Positions 47,201 through 55,849 of a stretch of DNA of 64,000 nt are shown here, piece after piece. The DNA comes from Lolium rigidum (lineage: Eukaryota > Streptophyta > Magnoliopsida > Poales > Poaceae), in NCBI RefSeq assembly GCF_022539505.1, contig NC_061510.1, positions 279,990,715-280,054,714 of the forward strand, written 5' to 3'. Numbering within the stretch: the first letter of the stretch is position 1; the number at the start of each line of letters is the position of its first letter. The notes under the pieces were generated by a model that saw nothing but the letters and a program-made list of their open reading frames with translations, was not told the DNA's origin and did not search any database. A program made the translations under genes and the position numbers.

Positions 47201-50200
47201 TGTGTCAATGTTTTATAGCTCATGAGGAAGTATGTGGTGTTTTATCTTTCAATCTTGTTGGGCGGACTTTCACCAATGGACTAGCGGCACATCCGCTTAT
47301 CCAATAACTTTGCAATAAGAGCTGGCAATGAGGTTCCCAGCCTCAATTAATAACCTTCATTAATAATTCTCTTCACATGTTTTGCTCTGATTCATCAGTA
47401 AGCAACTTAATTTTGCAATAGACACTCCTCCATGGTATGTGAATGTTGGAAGGCACCCGAGGATTCGGTTAGCCATGGATTGAGAAAGCCAAGGTTGGGG
47501 GAGTGTCATCCTTAATAAAACTAAAATACATGTGTAAACAAAAGAGAAGGGGGATGATCTACCTTGCTGGTAGAGATACCGTCCCTCATGGGAGCCGCTC
47601 TTTGAAGGTTCGTTTGGCAAGGGGGTTAGAGTGCCCGCTACCATTCGTTGACAACAACAAACACCTCTCAAAATCTTACTTTTATGCTCTTTATATGATT
47701 TCAAAACTTGAAAAGCTCTAGCACATGATTTAATCCCTGCTTCCCTCTGCGAAGGGCCTATCTTTTACTTTTATGTTGAGTCAGTAAACCTATTTCCCTC
47801 TATCTCAAGCAAGCAATTGAGTTGTTGTGAACCAATCATTTATGCTGTGATCCAGTTAATCATGTCTTTTATACTTTCTTGTTTAGTACCAATTTTATCT
47901 GAATGAATATGACTTTGAAGTTATCAATAATTATGAGGAGATTGTTATGCTTAAATATGAAGGCTCAGCTATAAATTCTAATATGAAAGCTTTGCTTAGA
48001 AGTACAATCCGTTAGTAGTTCTCTGACCAAGAACAAAGTTTGCCATCACCAATTATGATTTCTTATGCACCTTTACTTGTGATTTCTCTTTACTTATTTC
48101 AAGATGAGTTATATGAGGAAGTTGTTTACTAGAATGTCTTGTGTGAATGAATATGATGCTTCTTGTCCGTATTTTATTTATCGACTCTTCACTCCATAAA
48201 CATGTGGCCTCGTTTATCGAGCTCAGTTTCGCTTGGGGACAAGCGAGGTCTAAGCTTGGGGGAGTTGATACGTCCAATTTGCATCACTATTTTGTATCAT
48301 AATTTGCTCGTTATTCATTGATATATTTCATATTGGGACACAATACTTATGTTATTTCATCTATTTTGCATGTTTCATCATCATTGGAGGATCAAGCACC
48401 GGAGCCGTGATTCTGCTGGAAAAAGCACCGTCAGAACGCAATATTTCGGAAGATCAACTGTGGAAGGGAATTTCACGTAAATTCCTATTTTTCCAGATGA
48501 CGGAGGGAGCCAGAAGGGGAAGAGGAGAAGAGCCACTGTGGGCCCAGACCATAGGGCGGCGCGGCCCATGGCCTGGCCGCGCCACCCTATGCTCTGGGGG
48601 CCCCACAGCCTCTTTCGCCTCCTTTTCTTCGCGTACTCCTTCGTCCCGAAAACCTAAGCCACAGAGAGGACCTCACGAGGGGTTACAGCCGCCTCTGCGG
48701 GGCGGAGAACACCAGAGAGAAAAAGAGCTCTCCGGCGGGCAGGAATCCGCCGGGGAAATTCCCTCCCGGAGGGGGAAATCGACGCCATCGCCATCGTCAT
48801 CGAGCGGGACATCATCTCCATCATCATCATCATCATCTCCACCATCTACACCGCCATCACCACCGCTGCACCCTCGTCATCGCTGTAGCAATTCGGGTTA
48901 AATCTTGATTGTTTGATAGGGGAAACTCTCCCGGTGTTATTCTATACTTGTTGTAGATGCTATTGAGTGAAACCATTGAACCAAGGTTTATGTTCAGATT
49001 GTTATTCATCATCATATCACCTCTGATTGTATTCCATATGATGTCTCGTGAGTAGTTCGTTTAGTTCTTGAGGACATGGGTGAAGTCTAAATGCTAGTAG
49101 TGAATTATGGTTGAGTAATATTCAATGTTATGATATTTAAGTTGTGGTGTCATTCTTCTAGTGGTGTCGTGTGAACGTCGACTACACGACACTTCACCAT
49201 TTATGGGCCTAGGGGAGTGCATCTTGTATTCGGTTGCTAATTGCGGGGTTGCCGGAGCTGACGTAAACCTAAGCCCCCGTTAGTATATCGATGCGGGAGG
49301 GATCGCAGGATCTCAGCAGTTTAAGGCTGTGGTTAGATTTATCTTAATTACTTTCTTGTAGTTGCGGATGCTTGCAAGGGGTATAATCACAAGTATGTAT
49401 TAGTCCTAGGAAGGACGGTGCATTAGCATAGGTTCACCCACACAACACTTATCAAAACAATGAAGATTAATCAGCTGTATGTAGCGAAAGCACTAGACTA
49501 AAATCCCCATGTGTCCTCGAGAACGTTTGGTCATTATAAGTAAACAAACCGGCTTGTCCTTTGTGCTAAAAAGGATTGGGCCACTCGCTGCAATTATTTC
49601 TCTCGCATTTTATTTACTTGTACTTTATTTATCCGCAATATCAAAACCCCCGAATACTTGTCCGTGAGCATTTACAGTGAATCCTTCATCGAAACTGCTT
49701 GTCAACACCTTCTGCTCCTCGTTGGGTTCGACACTCTTATTTATCGAAAGTACTACGATACACCCCCTATACTTGTGGGTCATCACCAGCCCCTCAGGAT
49801 GGCGAAATGGTAGTAACTAAGGCGCTGGTGGAGCGAGGTTTTTCTTTTCCGCCGTCGGATTTCTTCTCGGAAATCCTGAAGGCGTACGGGCTCCAGCCCC
49901 ACAACATATCGCCAAACAGCGTCCTGGCGATCAGCAACCATGTCACTCTTTGCGAGGGCCACCTCCGGGTAACTCCTGAACTTCCTCTTTTCCAATATTA
50001 TTTCTCCGTCAAGAAGGAGAAGATCCGCCAAACCTCTGAGTTGGCGACTTGTGGATCCATCACCTTCATGCTCCGCCCCGGCCGTGTCTACCCCCACACC
50101 GACCGCCACGAATCCGTGCGGTATTGGTCCGGAAGCTTCTTCTATCTGAAGGACGTCTCCGACCCGGCGAACGACAGGAAATTTCCATTATTCAAGAACA

Positions 50201-51109
50201 GCCCCGCCAGCGAAACTCTGGCATGGACACAATGCCCTCACCTCTCCGAATCGCCACAGCTGACCCGCGCTGTTAGGCGGATCTGCAAGCTTACGGAGGA
50301 GGGCCTATCGGGGAAGGACCTCACCATGTCTTGGTTCACCAAGCGGATACAGCCACTTCAGCATCGGGACCGCTTGATGTTCCACTACACGGGGCGCGAC
50401 GATCCGATGCGCGCCACAAAAGACAACCTCTCCGCCGACGCCATCGATAAGAGGATCCGGCTCCTCATCAAGATTCCACATGAACTTCATGTTCACGTGT
50501 GTAACATAGACATCCATACCAACGGTTCCGGGACCGCGGTACGTTATCTTGACGTGCCTGTTAATTCCTTCATATCTTAAATTTTGTCTAAGTCTTGGCT
50601 TGGTAACAAAGCTCGAAGCCCTCGAGGAAGGCGAGCTCGGAACTCTCCTCCGAGTCCCTCATTCGGGGAACAACGACCCGGAAGCCGCATCTGAGGCGGA
50701 AGCTCCCGATGCTCCGCGTCTCACCAAGAAGAAGAGGGCCGCCCCCTCCAGCCCTGCAGCCAAACGTGCCCGCGAGGCGCCTAGCATAAGGCGGAGGCGG
50801 AGAAGAAATGCCTCAAACTTATTGATACCAGCAACCGCGCTCAACCCAACATCCAGCAATTTTTTATACCAACTGGGTAAGCATTTGGTTTCCGTAACAA
50901 GATCTTGTCGCGTCAGCGTTACTTACCAGAGCGTTTCCGTCGGAATCGACGGTTTCGCTGATGAAGATGTGGATGCCGCCGATTGGGACGATGGAGAGCT
51001 TGACGGGGTTTGACCTAGCCGGAATCCAGAATTCATCCGGAGGGACGATCGGAAAATTCCCGGCGTAAAGTACACGCCCCACAGCGATCGAGTCGTCGTA
51101 GCTTCCCAT
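38164..51109 (-). CDS. Candidate two-exon sense ORF of element C (150 aa)
   Basis: Exon 1 (51109-50927) starts about 40 bp after the primer site: [20 protein letters not shown] and on to SDGNAL, 61 codons ending exactly at CTG/GTAAGT. A matching acceptor TCTGTTGCAG/GGGAGT lies at 38434/38433. Exon 2 (38433-38164) continues in the same phase as [14 protein letters not shown], then [20 protein letters not shown] and [10 protein letters not shown], and stops inside the 3' LTR. The putative intron would be about 2.0 kb without the nested Athila and contains the antisense gene. No known domain is recognised; a gag-derived fragment is possible. Splicing is inferred from consensus sites and phase only. 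Confidence 0.45.
38640..38991 (+). promoter_or_regulatory. Promoter and 5'UTR intron of the antisense gene in element C
   Basis: TATA box CTATAAATATCC (about 38651) is followed by a CT-rich leader, a donor CATTACG/GTGAGTT (near 38883) and an acceptor TTCTTCAG (38991), giving a short leader intron. This is a cellular-type arrangement independent of the LTRs and on the opposite strand to them. Confidence 0.5.
39329..40845 (+). repeat. 5' LTR of Athila
   Basis: About 1517 bp. Contains an ATC microsatellite near 39884-39905. Most differences from the 3' LTR are at CAG/CTG sites. Confidence 0.95.
41059..45677 (+). pseudogene. Athila gag-pol polyprotein, near-complete with many single-base frame breaks
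   Basis: Gag (41059-41829) has the core [30 protein letters not shown]. Protease (about 42100-42360) has [10 protein letters not shown], with Ile where DTG/DSG is usual. RT (42913-43490): [51 protein letters not shown], then FMDDFSVYG in another frame. RNase H (43886-44270): [29 protein letters not shown]. Integrase: an HHCC-type region near 44535-44670, core [19 protein letters not shown] and TDGGSHF, ending at 45675-45677. Frame breaks near 42320, 42347, 42441, 42944, 43416, 43503, 43525, 43854 and 44605 are single-base insertions, at least five reading CTCG where the frame requires one base fewer. A TAG is near 42811. Domains are otherwise intact. Confidence 0.9.
46016..46498 (+). CDS. Extra ORF at env position of Athila, coiled-coil protein
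   Basis: 160 residues, intact, starting about 340 bp after the pol stop ([20 protein letters not shown]). The N-terminal third is highly charged. The middle contains a heptad-like helix ([20 protein letters not shown], then [13 protein letters not shown]) and a second helix near the end ([17 protein letters not shown]). No signal peptide, membrane segment or glycosylation-rich ectodomain is visible, so it is not a classical envelope. Extra ORFs in this place are usual in Athila; function unknown. That it is open while pol has frame breaks is noteworthy. Confidence 0.65.
   Translation: MVSSNKDKGPWREEMDERINKEKEKIASAKGEWETTRSKPILVGSVNTGRSFSHNLQGALPPALDLDSFPCVEEAIRVADEFCDQYRAVRREVEILREENQRLRESLEYYSNPSTRPSPPHSGNNESLQVLVQNCKIEKLKLKEILMKREKNPSPSSPKE
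46499..48265 (+). other. Non-coding 3' region of Athila
   Basis: AT-rich DNA between the extra ORF and the 3' LTR, with no coding signal on either strand. It ends with the polypurine tract CTAAGCTTGGGGGAGT (48250-48265). Confidence 0.7.
48266..49785 (+). repeat. 3' LTR of Athila
   Basis: About 1520 bp, followed by TSD CCAGC. The apparent ORF beginning at 49699 inside it is only the read-through of the interrupted Transposase_28 frame. Confidence 0.95.
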
Positions 51110-51167
51110 GGCGGAGCCCTCCCGGTTCCGGCCTCCAGACGCCTCAGGTCCCACGGTGGGCGCCAAC

Positions 51168-51725
51168 TGTCGTTGCTTAGTAGACGGTACCTCGGAGGAG
51201 GGATCCTCACGAGGGGGAAAAGAAGTAGGAGCCATAGGGCGGAGTGTCCTCGGGACGGTAGTACGCGAGTTACCCAGCTTCGGAACACCTGCACGATGAC
51301 AGGGCCTACTGCTGCTTGTCTGGAATTATCTGGGCGCTTGCGTGTTGTTACAATGGTTGTGGTTGTGCCTCTAGGGCTCCCGGGATCCGGCTTATAAAGG
51401 CGCACGGATCTAGGGTTTACATGGAGAGTCCTAGCCGGATTACAGATTGCCTAACTACGGTACAATGTCTTGCCGTGTACGTCAAGGATCCGCCTCCCAT
51501 ATACGTCGTACTGGATCCGGGTTCCTCATGGGCCTCCACGGATCCAGGTTCCTCCGAAGGTCGGTGCGGATCCGGCTAACTGATCCTGGGCCGGACTTCA
51601 TCCTTCATGATCAACAGCAACTGGGCTGCCCGATGGGCCACATGCCACATCACCGTCTATGGGCCACCCGGGCTTGTCGGATCTAGGCACTGTCGATGGT
51701 ACACCCATGAAGTATACCCACAACA
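51168..51725 (-). repeat. 5' LTR of element C
   Basis: 558 bp, partner of 37675-38232, with the primer-binding site TTGGCGCCCACCGTGGG immediately inside (51166 downward). Confidence 0.88.
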
Positions 51726-51787
51726 GTACCCATCCCGTAAGATTACAAGTATCTATATTTCCTAATACAATCTATCTTTCCTTAACA

Positions 51788-52720
51788 CTAATTAGGCTTC
51801 CGAATCTTCTCATCCTTCGAGTCCTGGGCCTTCAGTAAACCCCGGGTACTATCTTCGGCAGGCCCATTGGGGATGCCTATGTCACTATGCTCCCTTTTCA
51901 CGGCAAACTTGGCCGCTGTAAACATGAGATCAATGCCTTCACTGACTCCACACTCTCGAACCATCGATAAAAATTCCTTCATAGTTGGGACACAGTCTTC
52001 CTTGCCACTAAAACTTCCAGCATCCACCCTTGAAACTATGTTGCTCAAGACAGTGTTGTACGCCTTCAAAAACGGGCTCTCTTTTTTCCTTCTCACCAAC
52101 ACCCAACTTCCGTTTCCCTAGTGTTGTTTTCTTCGTGACCTCATCATCCAACATTATTGAACTTGGACCATCCTTGTCCTCTCCTAATTCTTGTCCCGGA
52201 ATGGCCACTGATTCTCCGGTCACATGAGCTTTCCTAAACATGACATCTTGTTGTTCCAAGTTCGCGGGTGGCCTATTTCTGAACTTTGCATATTCAGGAC
52301 GGTGCTGGAAAAATAACATGGTAGATATGTTAGTTCAAATTATAACAAAATACACAAATAGATATAAAAAGCGATAAACATATAACTTACAACTAGGTGA
52401 GTCTTCCACCACTCATCATCTACGTCCATTTTTTTTGTCACCGGATCCCAACCTAGCCTAGTTGCATTTTGCAACTCCAACCAACCCGTATAATCTTTCT
52501 TTAAAGCATCCTATTTGTTCTTGAATTGCTTGTTCGTAAATTTCTTATCTATTTTTTTGGTAAATATTGTCATCGAGATTCCTGTATCCTTTTCTACTCA
52601 AGCAACCTCCTATTGTTTGCGTTGACTTCATCCATACATATGTCGTAGATAACTCTAGTGTGATATGTATCCTAAACAGCCTTCTACATTGCAAAGTACT
52701 AAAAGACTATACGAAAAAAC
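51788..52720 (-). pseudogene. Myb/SANT-like DNA-binding protein, probably ORF1 of the PIF element
   Basis: The upstream exon (about 52600-52391) reads TKKIDKKFTNKQFKNK, stop, DALKKDYTGWLELQNATRLG and DDEWWKTHLV, the pattern of the plant Myb/SANT-like domain found in Harbinger ORF1 and in related cellular proteins. The in-frame TAG (52511-52513) sits where Trp is expected. A GT-AG intron (52390-52305) joins in phase to HRPEYAKFRNRPP..HVTGESVAIPG. After a frameshift near 52100 comes ESPFLKAYNTVLSNIVSRVD and CVPTMKEFLSMVRECGV. The reading is cut at 51788 by element D. A fragment at 30105-30040 (GRFDYLERIHDEMNKQ, then stop) is a plausible C-terminus on the far side of the insertions. It would act in the nucleus as DNA-binding partner of the transposase. 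Confidence 0.65.
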
Positions 52721-54050
52721 ACTACACAATTATAAGGTGAAGTTAATTTGCAATATTGGCAGCAGCATCATTGTATGACAAATGTACCTAGCAAAACAGT
52801 GGCATCAAAAAAATAGTACAAAAATTCTGTTTACATGTACATGGGTACCACATATTAGATTCTAATCACAGTATAATGTAGGATCTAATCACAGTAACAT
52901 GTAGGTTCTAATTATAGTACCATGTATGTTCGAATCACAGTATCAGGAGATTCTAATCAAAATTAGCATCAACCAAATTATATACCATCATAACCCCTGT
53001 ACGAAATAGCTGCAAGAAATTCGTCGGCGTGAAGCACGGGGAGAAATACGTGAAAGGCATGCTTACCTGCGGGACGGGAAAGGGACCAGTTCGTCGGTGT
53101 TAACCAGTTCGTCGGCGGGACGAGTTCGTCTGGGAGGATTGTCGGGGAGGTGCGGTCAGCTGGGAAGACTTGGAGCGGCGGGAGACGGGAGAGATAAGGT
53201 GGCGGGACGACGGCCGGCGGCTGGCGGCGGAAGATTACCAGTCGGTGGGAGTGGCCGGAGCTACAGGGTGGCGGAGCGGGCGGAGCTGCAAGGTAGGGCG
53301 GCGGCTGGCAACCCTATCTGGCTTTTCTCTAAACAGAACCCGATTGGGATATACTCCGTAGGAAAGAGAACGCCTGGGAGAAAAAAAAAGAAAGGAAGAC
53401 ACGTGACGGCTGGGCTCAGCGGTGGCAGTACTTGTGTAATTTCTGAAAACGAAATGGGCAAAGCAAGGGAACGGTGCGGGAGGCCACAAAAAAAGCTCGA
53501 GAAGCACCTCATACTCGTGCTTTTTCTTTTATGTGGGGAGATAACCTGTTTTTGATAAAGCCTACCGCACAGCTAATTAAGACCAGCGGTTGTGTCCTAC
53601 TTCTACTTCTAGTGGTATGGCTCACTGCAACTGGAACAAAGGGAAGAATCAACCACCGGTACGCACTGCCCAGGAAAATGAGGGGCTCCTGCTCGTTCGT
53701 GTCACGCCGCTGTGGCGACTTTCGCCTCATGATGAGTTTAGAAATTTGCATTTAAAATTTTACCAAGACCTTGCTACCAGCCTACCTACCAAAGCCCGTT
53801 TGGGGTGAAATCTGAAACCTAGTGCTTGTTCGTCAGATAAATTCATACATGTTGGATTGATGACTACGAGTCTAAATGATTTGTTTTTATATGTTTGTAT
53901 CAGAAATGCTATATTCTTCATATATTCGGATTGGAAATGATATACGTGCTTGAAATTATGGAGAACAATAAATGGCTCACAGCAAGACAATGGTCTTCTG
54001 TCGGTCTTTCTGCCTCAGCTTTAGTTAGGCTAGTTTTGTTGGGAAAAGTC
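52721..54050. other. Leader of the PIF element and low-copy intergenic DNA
   Basis: 52721-53040 is AT-rich with imperfect repeats of a GATTCTAATCACAGTA-like motif (52857-52965). 53050-53320 is GC-rich and contains the minus-strand splice donor CGCAG/GTAAGC near 53068, probably the 5' leader of the Myb-like gene. 53320-54050 shows no recognisable feature. Confidence 0.4.
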
Positions 54051-54054
54051 CGAG

Positions 54055-54420
54055 TTGAACCTGGGTGCACGTGAACTCAGGTTGAAAATGCATTTTCCAA
54101 ATGTTAAAAAATTCTGAAATAAAATTAACGGAGTACGTACGCATGTTCCATGTGTGCGTAGAATGTTTTCACAGAGAAACCACTTTTTTATTTCAGAATC
54201 TAAAAAAGACAAAATACGTCACATATATACTGCTATATAGTCCTGCAAAATTTCACTTTTTTGCCGAGGCAAAATAAAAGGTTTTTTCGTCACGAAACTC
54301 ATGTCCAGGGCACATGTTTAAGATCACCTTTGCAATCATTTTGTGAATCGATTTTTAAAACATGTTTTTACATCACAAACGACACTTTTAAAAAAGTGGG
54401 TTCACATGCACCCATGTTCT
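54055..54420. mobile_element. MITE with GAACCTGGGTGCACGTGAAC-type termini
   Basis: Left end GAACCTGGGTGCACGTGAAC and right end GTTCACATGCACCCATGTTC are inverted repeats with a few mismatches. About 365 bp, AT-rich, non-coding. Superfamily is uncertain (Mutator-like is possible). Confidence 0.5.
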
Positions 54421-54547
54421 ATCTATTCACTCTCAGTTTTGTTGTCTCTTGTCGGTCATTGTAGCAAAGGAACTGTCTGACCCGAATTCCCTTTCTGGCG
54501 ATCAACCGCCGGAGCGATCAGTTTCCACAAAACACGCCCGCGCCCAC

Positions 54548-55262
54548 CTACGGCTTTGTTCGGTTGGTCCCGCCCCGGCCGGGATTCACACCCAAACCCC
54601 GGGGGTTAGCCGGGATCAGCTGGCCGGGGATCGATCCCAGGAAATGCGTTCGGTTAAACCCGGCCGGAAACTGACCCCGGCCGAAACCACCCCAATCCCG
54701 TCGAAATCGCCGGGTTTTAAAACATCTAGTCTCACCTCGTGGTCCGGTTCCCTGTGTGGATGTCCCGAATCGGTATGATGGGGAAAAAAAGGACTATCAC
54801 AGCTCCGCTCGTCTCGCTCGATTCAGATGCAGCACCGGCGGCTAAGGAAGGACGGCGGCTCTGGCGAATAAGGAGGGACGGCGGCTCCGACGAGTAAGGA
54901 GGGCGGCGGCTCCGACGGGTAAGGGGATGACGGGATGGACTGTGGCTCCTGCGGGGATGGGGGAGGAAGGGGTGGACGGCGGCGAGGATGGGAGTGGACG
55001 GCAGCGTGGACGACGGCGAGCACGGGAGTGAACGGCGGCGAGGAAGGAGTGGACGGCGGCGAGGATGGAGGGACGGCGGCGAGGACGGAGGGACGGCTGG
55101 ACCTCCCGCTAGCCTCGCAGGTAGTAACCGAACAGGAACAAATCTGAGCGATTATAGAAAGTTTTTAGGAAGAGGAATTATCGGGATCAGGGTGATCACC
55201 CGAATCCACTCGTGGTTCGTTCCACGTGGGGTTTGGGCCCCCATGAACCGAACGAGCCCTAC
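54548..55262. mobile_element. Non-autonomous Harbinger-like element with GC-rich tandem repeats
   Basis: Left end GGCTTTGTTCGGTTGG and right end CCGAACGAGCC form the TTGTTCGGTT-type inverted termini, with CTA on both sides (near 54547 and 55258-55260). The interior 54830-55110 is a Gly/Arg-coding tandem array of GGACGGCGGCGAGGA-like units. The open frames there are repeat artefacts. Confidence 0.5.
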
Positions 55263-55321
55263 GTAGTTTTGTCGTATTCAACCTGCTCTCGCTTCGCGAG
55301 CGGGCCGGAAAAAATGATTTG

Positions 55322-55408
55322 CCGCTACCGCAGGGATTCGAACCTGCAACCCCTGGCTCCTACGCGCGTGGCGCGCATTGCAGGCTAACCATCTGAGCTA
55401 CTCATCGT
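55322..55408 (-). other. tRNA-like sequence (SINE head or tRNA pseudogene), left of minisatellite
   Basis: The minus strand shows an A-box-like TAGCTCAGATGGTTAG and a B box GGTTCGAATCC about 50 nt later, with a near-complete T arm (GCAGG/CCCTGC with one extra C). The D arm and acceptor do not pair properly, so this is not a functional tRNA by my reading. Confidence 0.4.
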
Positions 55409-55849
55409 TCGTGTTACAAATAGAGACGAATTGTTTTTGTACTATCGAATGTACATGTTAGAAACGTACAAATATGAACTGTTTTTTCGCAAATTCCCTT
55501 TTGTGATTTTTTCATTTTGTATCAGTTATTTTCGATTGCTTAAATTTATCCTAGCTATGCAAAAAAAATTCAATTCCCTTTATACAATTCCCTTTTCAAT
55601 TCCATTTTGTACAATTCCCTTTCTTTATTACTATGTAAGCTAATTCATGTTTCTTTTAACCAACTATTATAATTTCCTTTTTCGGGCTTGTGGTTTTTAG
55701 GGGGGAAATAACGGGTGGGAGATTCACTTGCAACTCAAATGAACTACCACTTGCTACTCAAAGTAAGTACCATTTTTAAGTTGTAACTTGTAAGGTAAAA
55801 AAAAGTTGCTAAAATATTCTAAATTAAAATAGACTTTTAGGGTTGCTAG

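Larger units (their letters stand above)
39329..49785 (+). mobile_element. Complete Athila-lineage Ty3/gypsy retrotransposon
   Basis: LTRs of about 1.52 kb (39329-40845 and 48266-49785) start TGATACGTCC and end GGGTCATCA. TSD CCAGC lies at 39324-39328 and 49786-49790. Primer site TGGCGCCATTGCCGGGGAG (40857) matches Asp-tRNA; the purine tract CTAAGCTTGGGGGAGT precedes the 3' LTR. It encodes gag-pro-RT-RH-INT plus an extra ORF at the env position, the layout of Athila. Confidence 0.96.
39024..51013 (+). pseudogene. Transposase_28-type protein gene in element C, split by Athila
   Basis: ATG at 39024 ([14 protein letters not shown]); the earlier ATG at 38992 is in another frame. Exon part 1 (39024-39328) encodes an Ala/Glu/Lys-rich leader and [20 protein letters not shown]. 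It is cut at CCAGC by the Athila and resumes in frame at 49791 with [32 protein letters not shown], the signature of the 'putative gypsy type transposon' family (Pfam Transposase_28). [25 protein letters not shown] and [13 protein letters not shown] follow. A GT donor at 50539 and AG acceptor at 50611 lead to an acidic/basic C-terminal exon ([19 protein letters not shown]). Apart from the insertion I see no stop before the end. Function of the family is unknown. Confidence 0.75.
37675..51725 (-). mobile_element. Gypsy-like LTR element C with antisense gene, split by Athila
   Basis: LTRs of 558 bp each (37675-38232 and 51168-51725), TGTTGTGGGTATAC...AACGACA on the minus strand. Flanks GTACA (37670-37674) and GTACC (51726-51730) are a TSD with one mismatch. 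TTGGCGCCCACCGTGGG directly inside the right LTR is the primer site, fixing minus orientation. A purine-rich AACTCTGGGGCTAC lies before the left LTR. Without the nested Athila the interior is only about 2.5 kb and encodes no retroviral-type enzymes. Instead it has a candidate spliced sense ORF and an antisense Transposase_28 gene. Confidence 0.88.
30107..51787 (-). mobile_element. Truncated gypsy element D (hosts X and C)
   Basis: Pieces: gag start (30107-30690), leader with primer site (37356-37439), and a single LTR split as 37440-37674 plus 51731-51787. On the minus strand the LTR runs TGTTAAGGAAAG...CTTGTCA and is followed by TTGGCGCCGACTTGGGG, a gypsy primer-binding sequence. The sequence then ends within gag at 30107. 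X interrupts gag and C interrupts the LTR. No 3' LTR or pol was found, so D was truncated before or after those insertions. Confidence 0.65.
26466..53300 (-). mobile_element. PIF/Harbinger transposon split by nested insertions (model)
   Basis: Left tip GGGCCTATTTGTTTCG after TTA (26465-26467), the usual PIF TIR type. ORF2 (transposase) pieces lie at 26876-29727. An ORF1 C-terminal piece lies at 30040-30105, and the ORF1 Myb/SANT part at 51788-52720, all on the minus strand and in the order expected for one element. Sequence from 30107 to 51787 belongs to later LTR elements. A GC-rich 5' leader with a splice donor (CGCAG/GTAAGC, near 53068) lies to the right. I could not locate the right TIR, so the right limit is approximate. 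Confidence 0.6.

Noticed and set aside
49699..49790. Start of the Transposase_28 ORF inside the Athila 3' LTR
   Set aside because: The open frame simply reads back through the LTR; the real upstream exon is at 39024-39328, joined across the CCAGC target site.
54823..55147. Gly/Arg-rich ORFs near 55 kb
   Set aside because: They are tandem GGACGGCGGCGAGGA-like units inside a Harbinger-like element, with no protein signature.
55322..55408. Functional tRNA gene on the minus strand
   Set aside because: A and B boxes are present but the D stem and acceptor stem do not pair and the T arm has an extra base; a SINE head or tRNA pseudogene is more likely.
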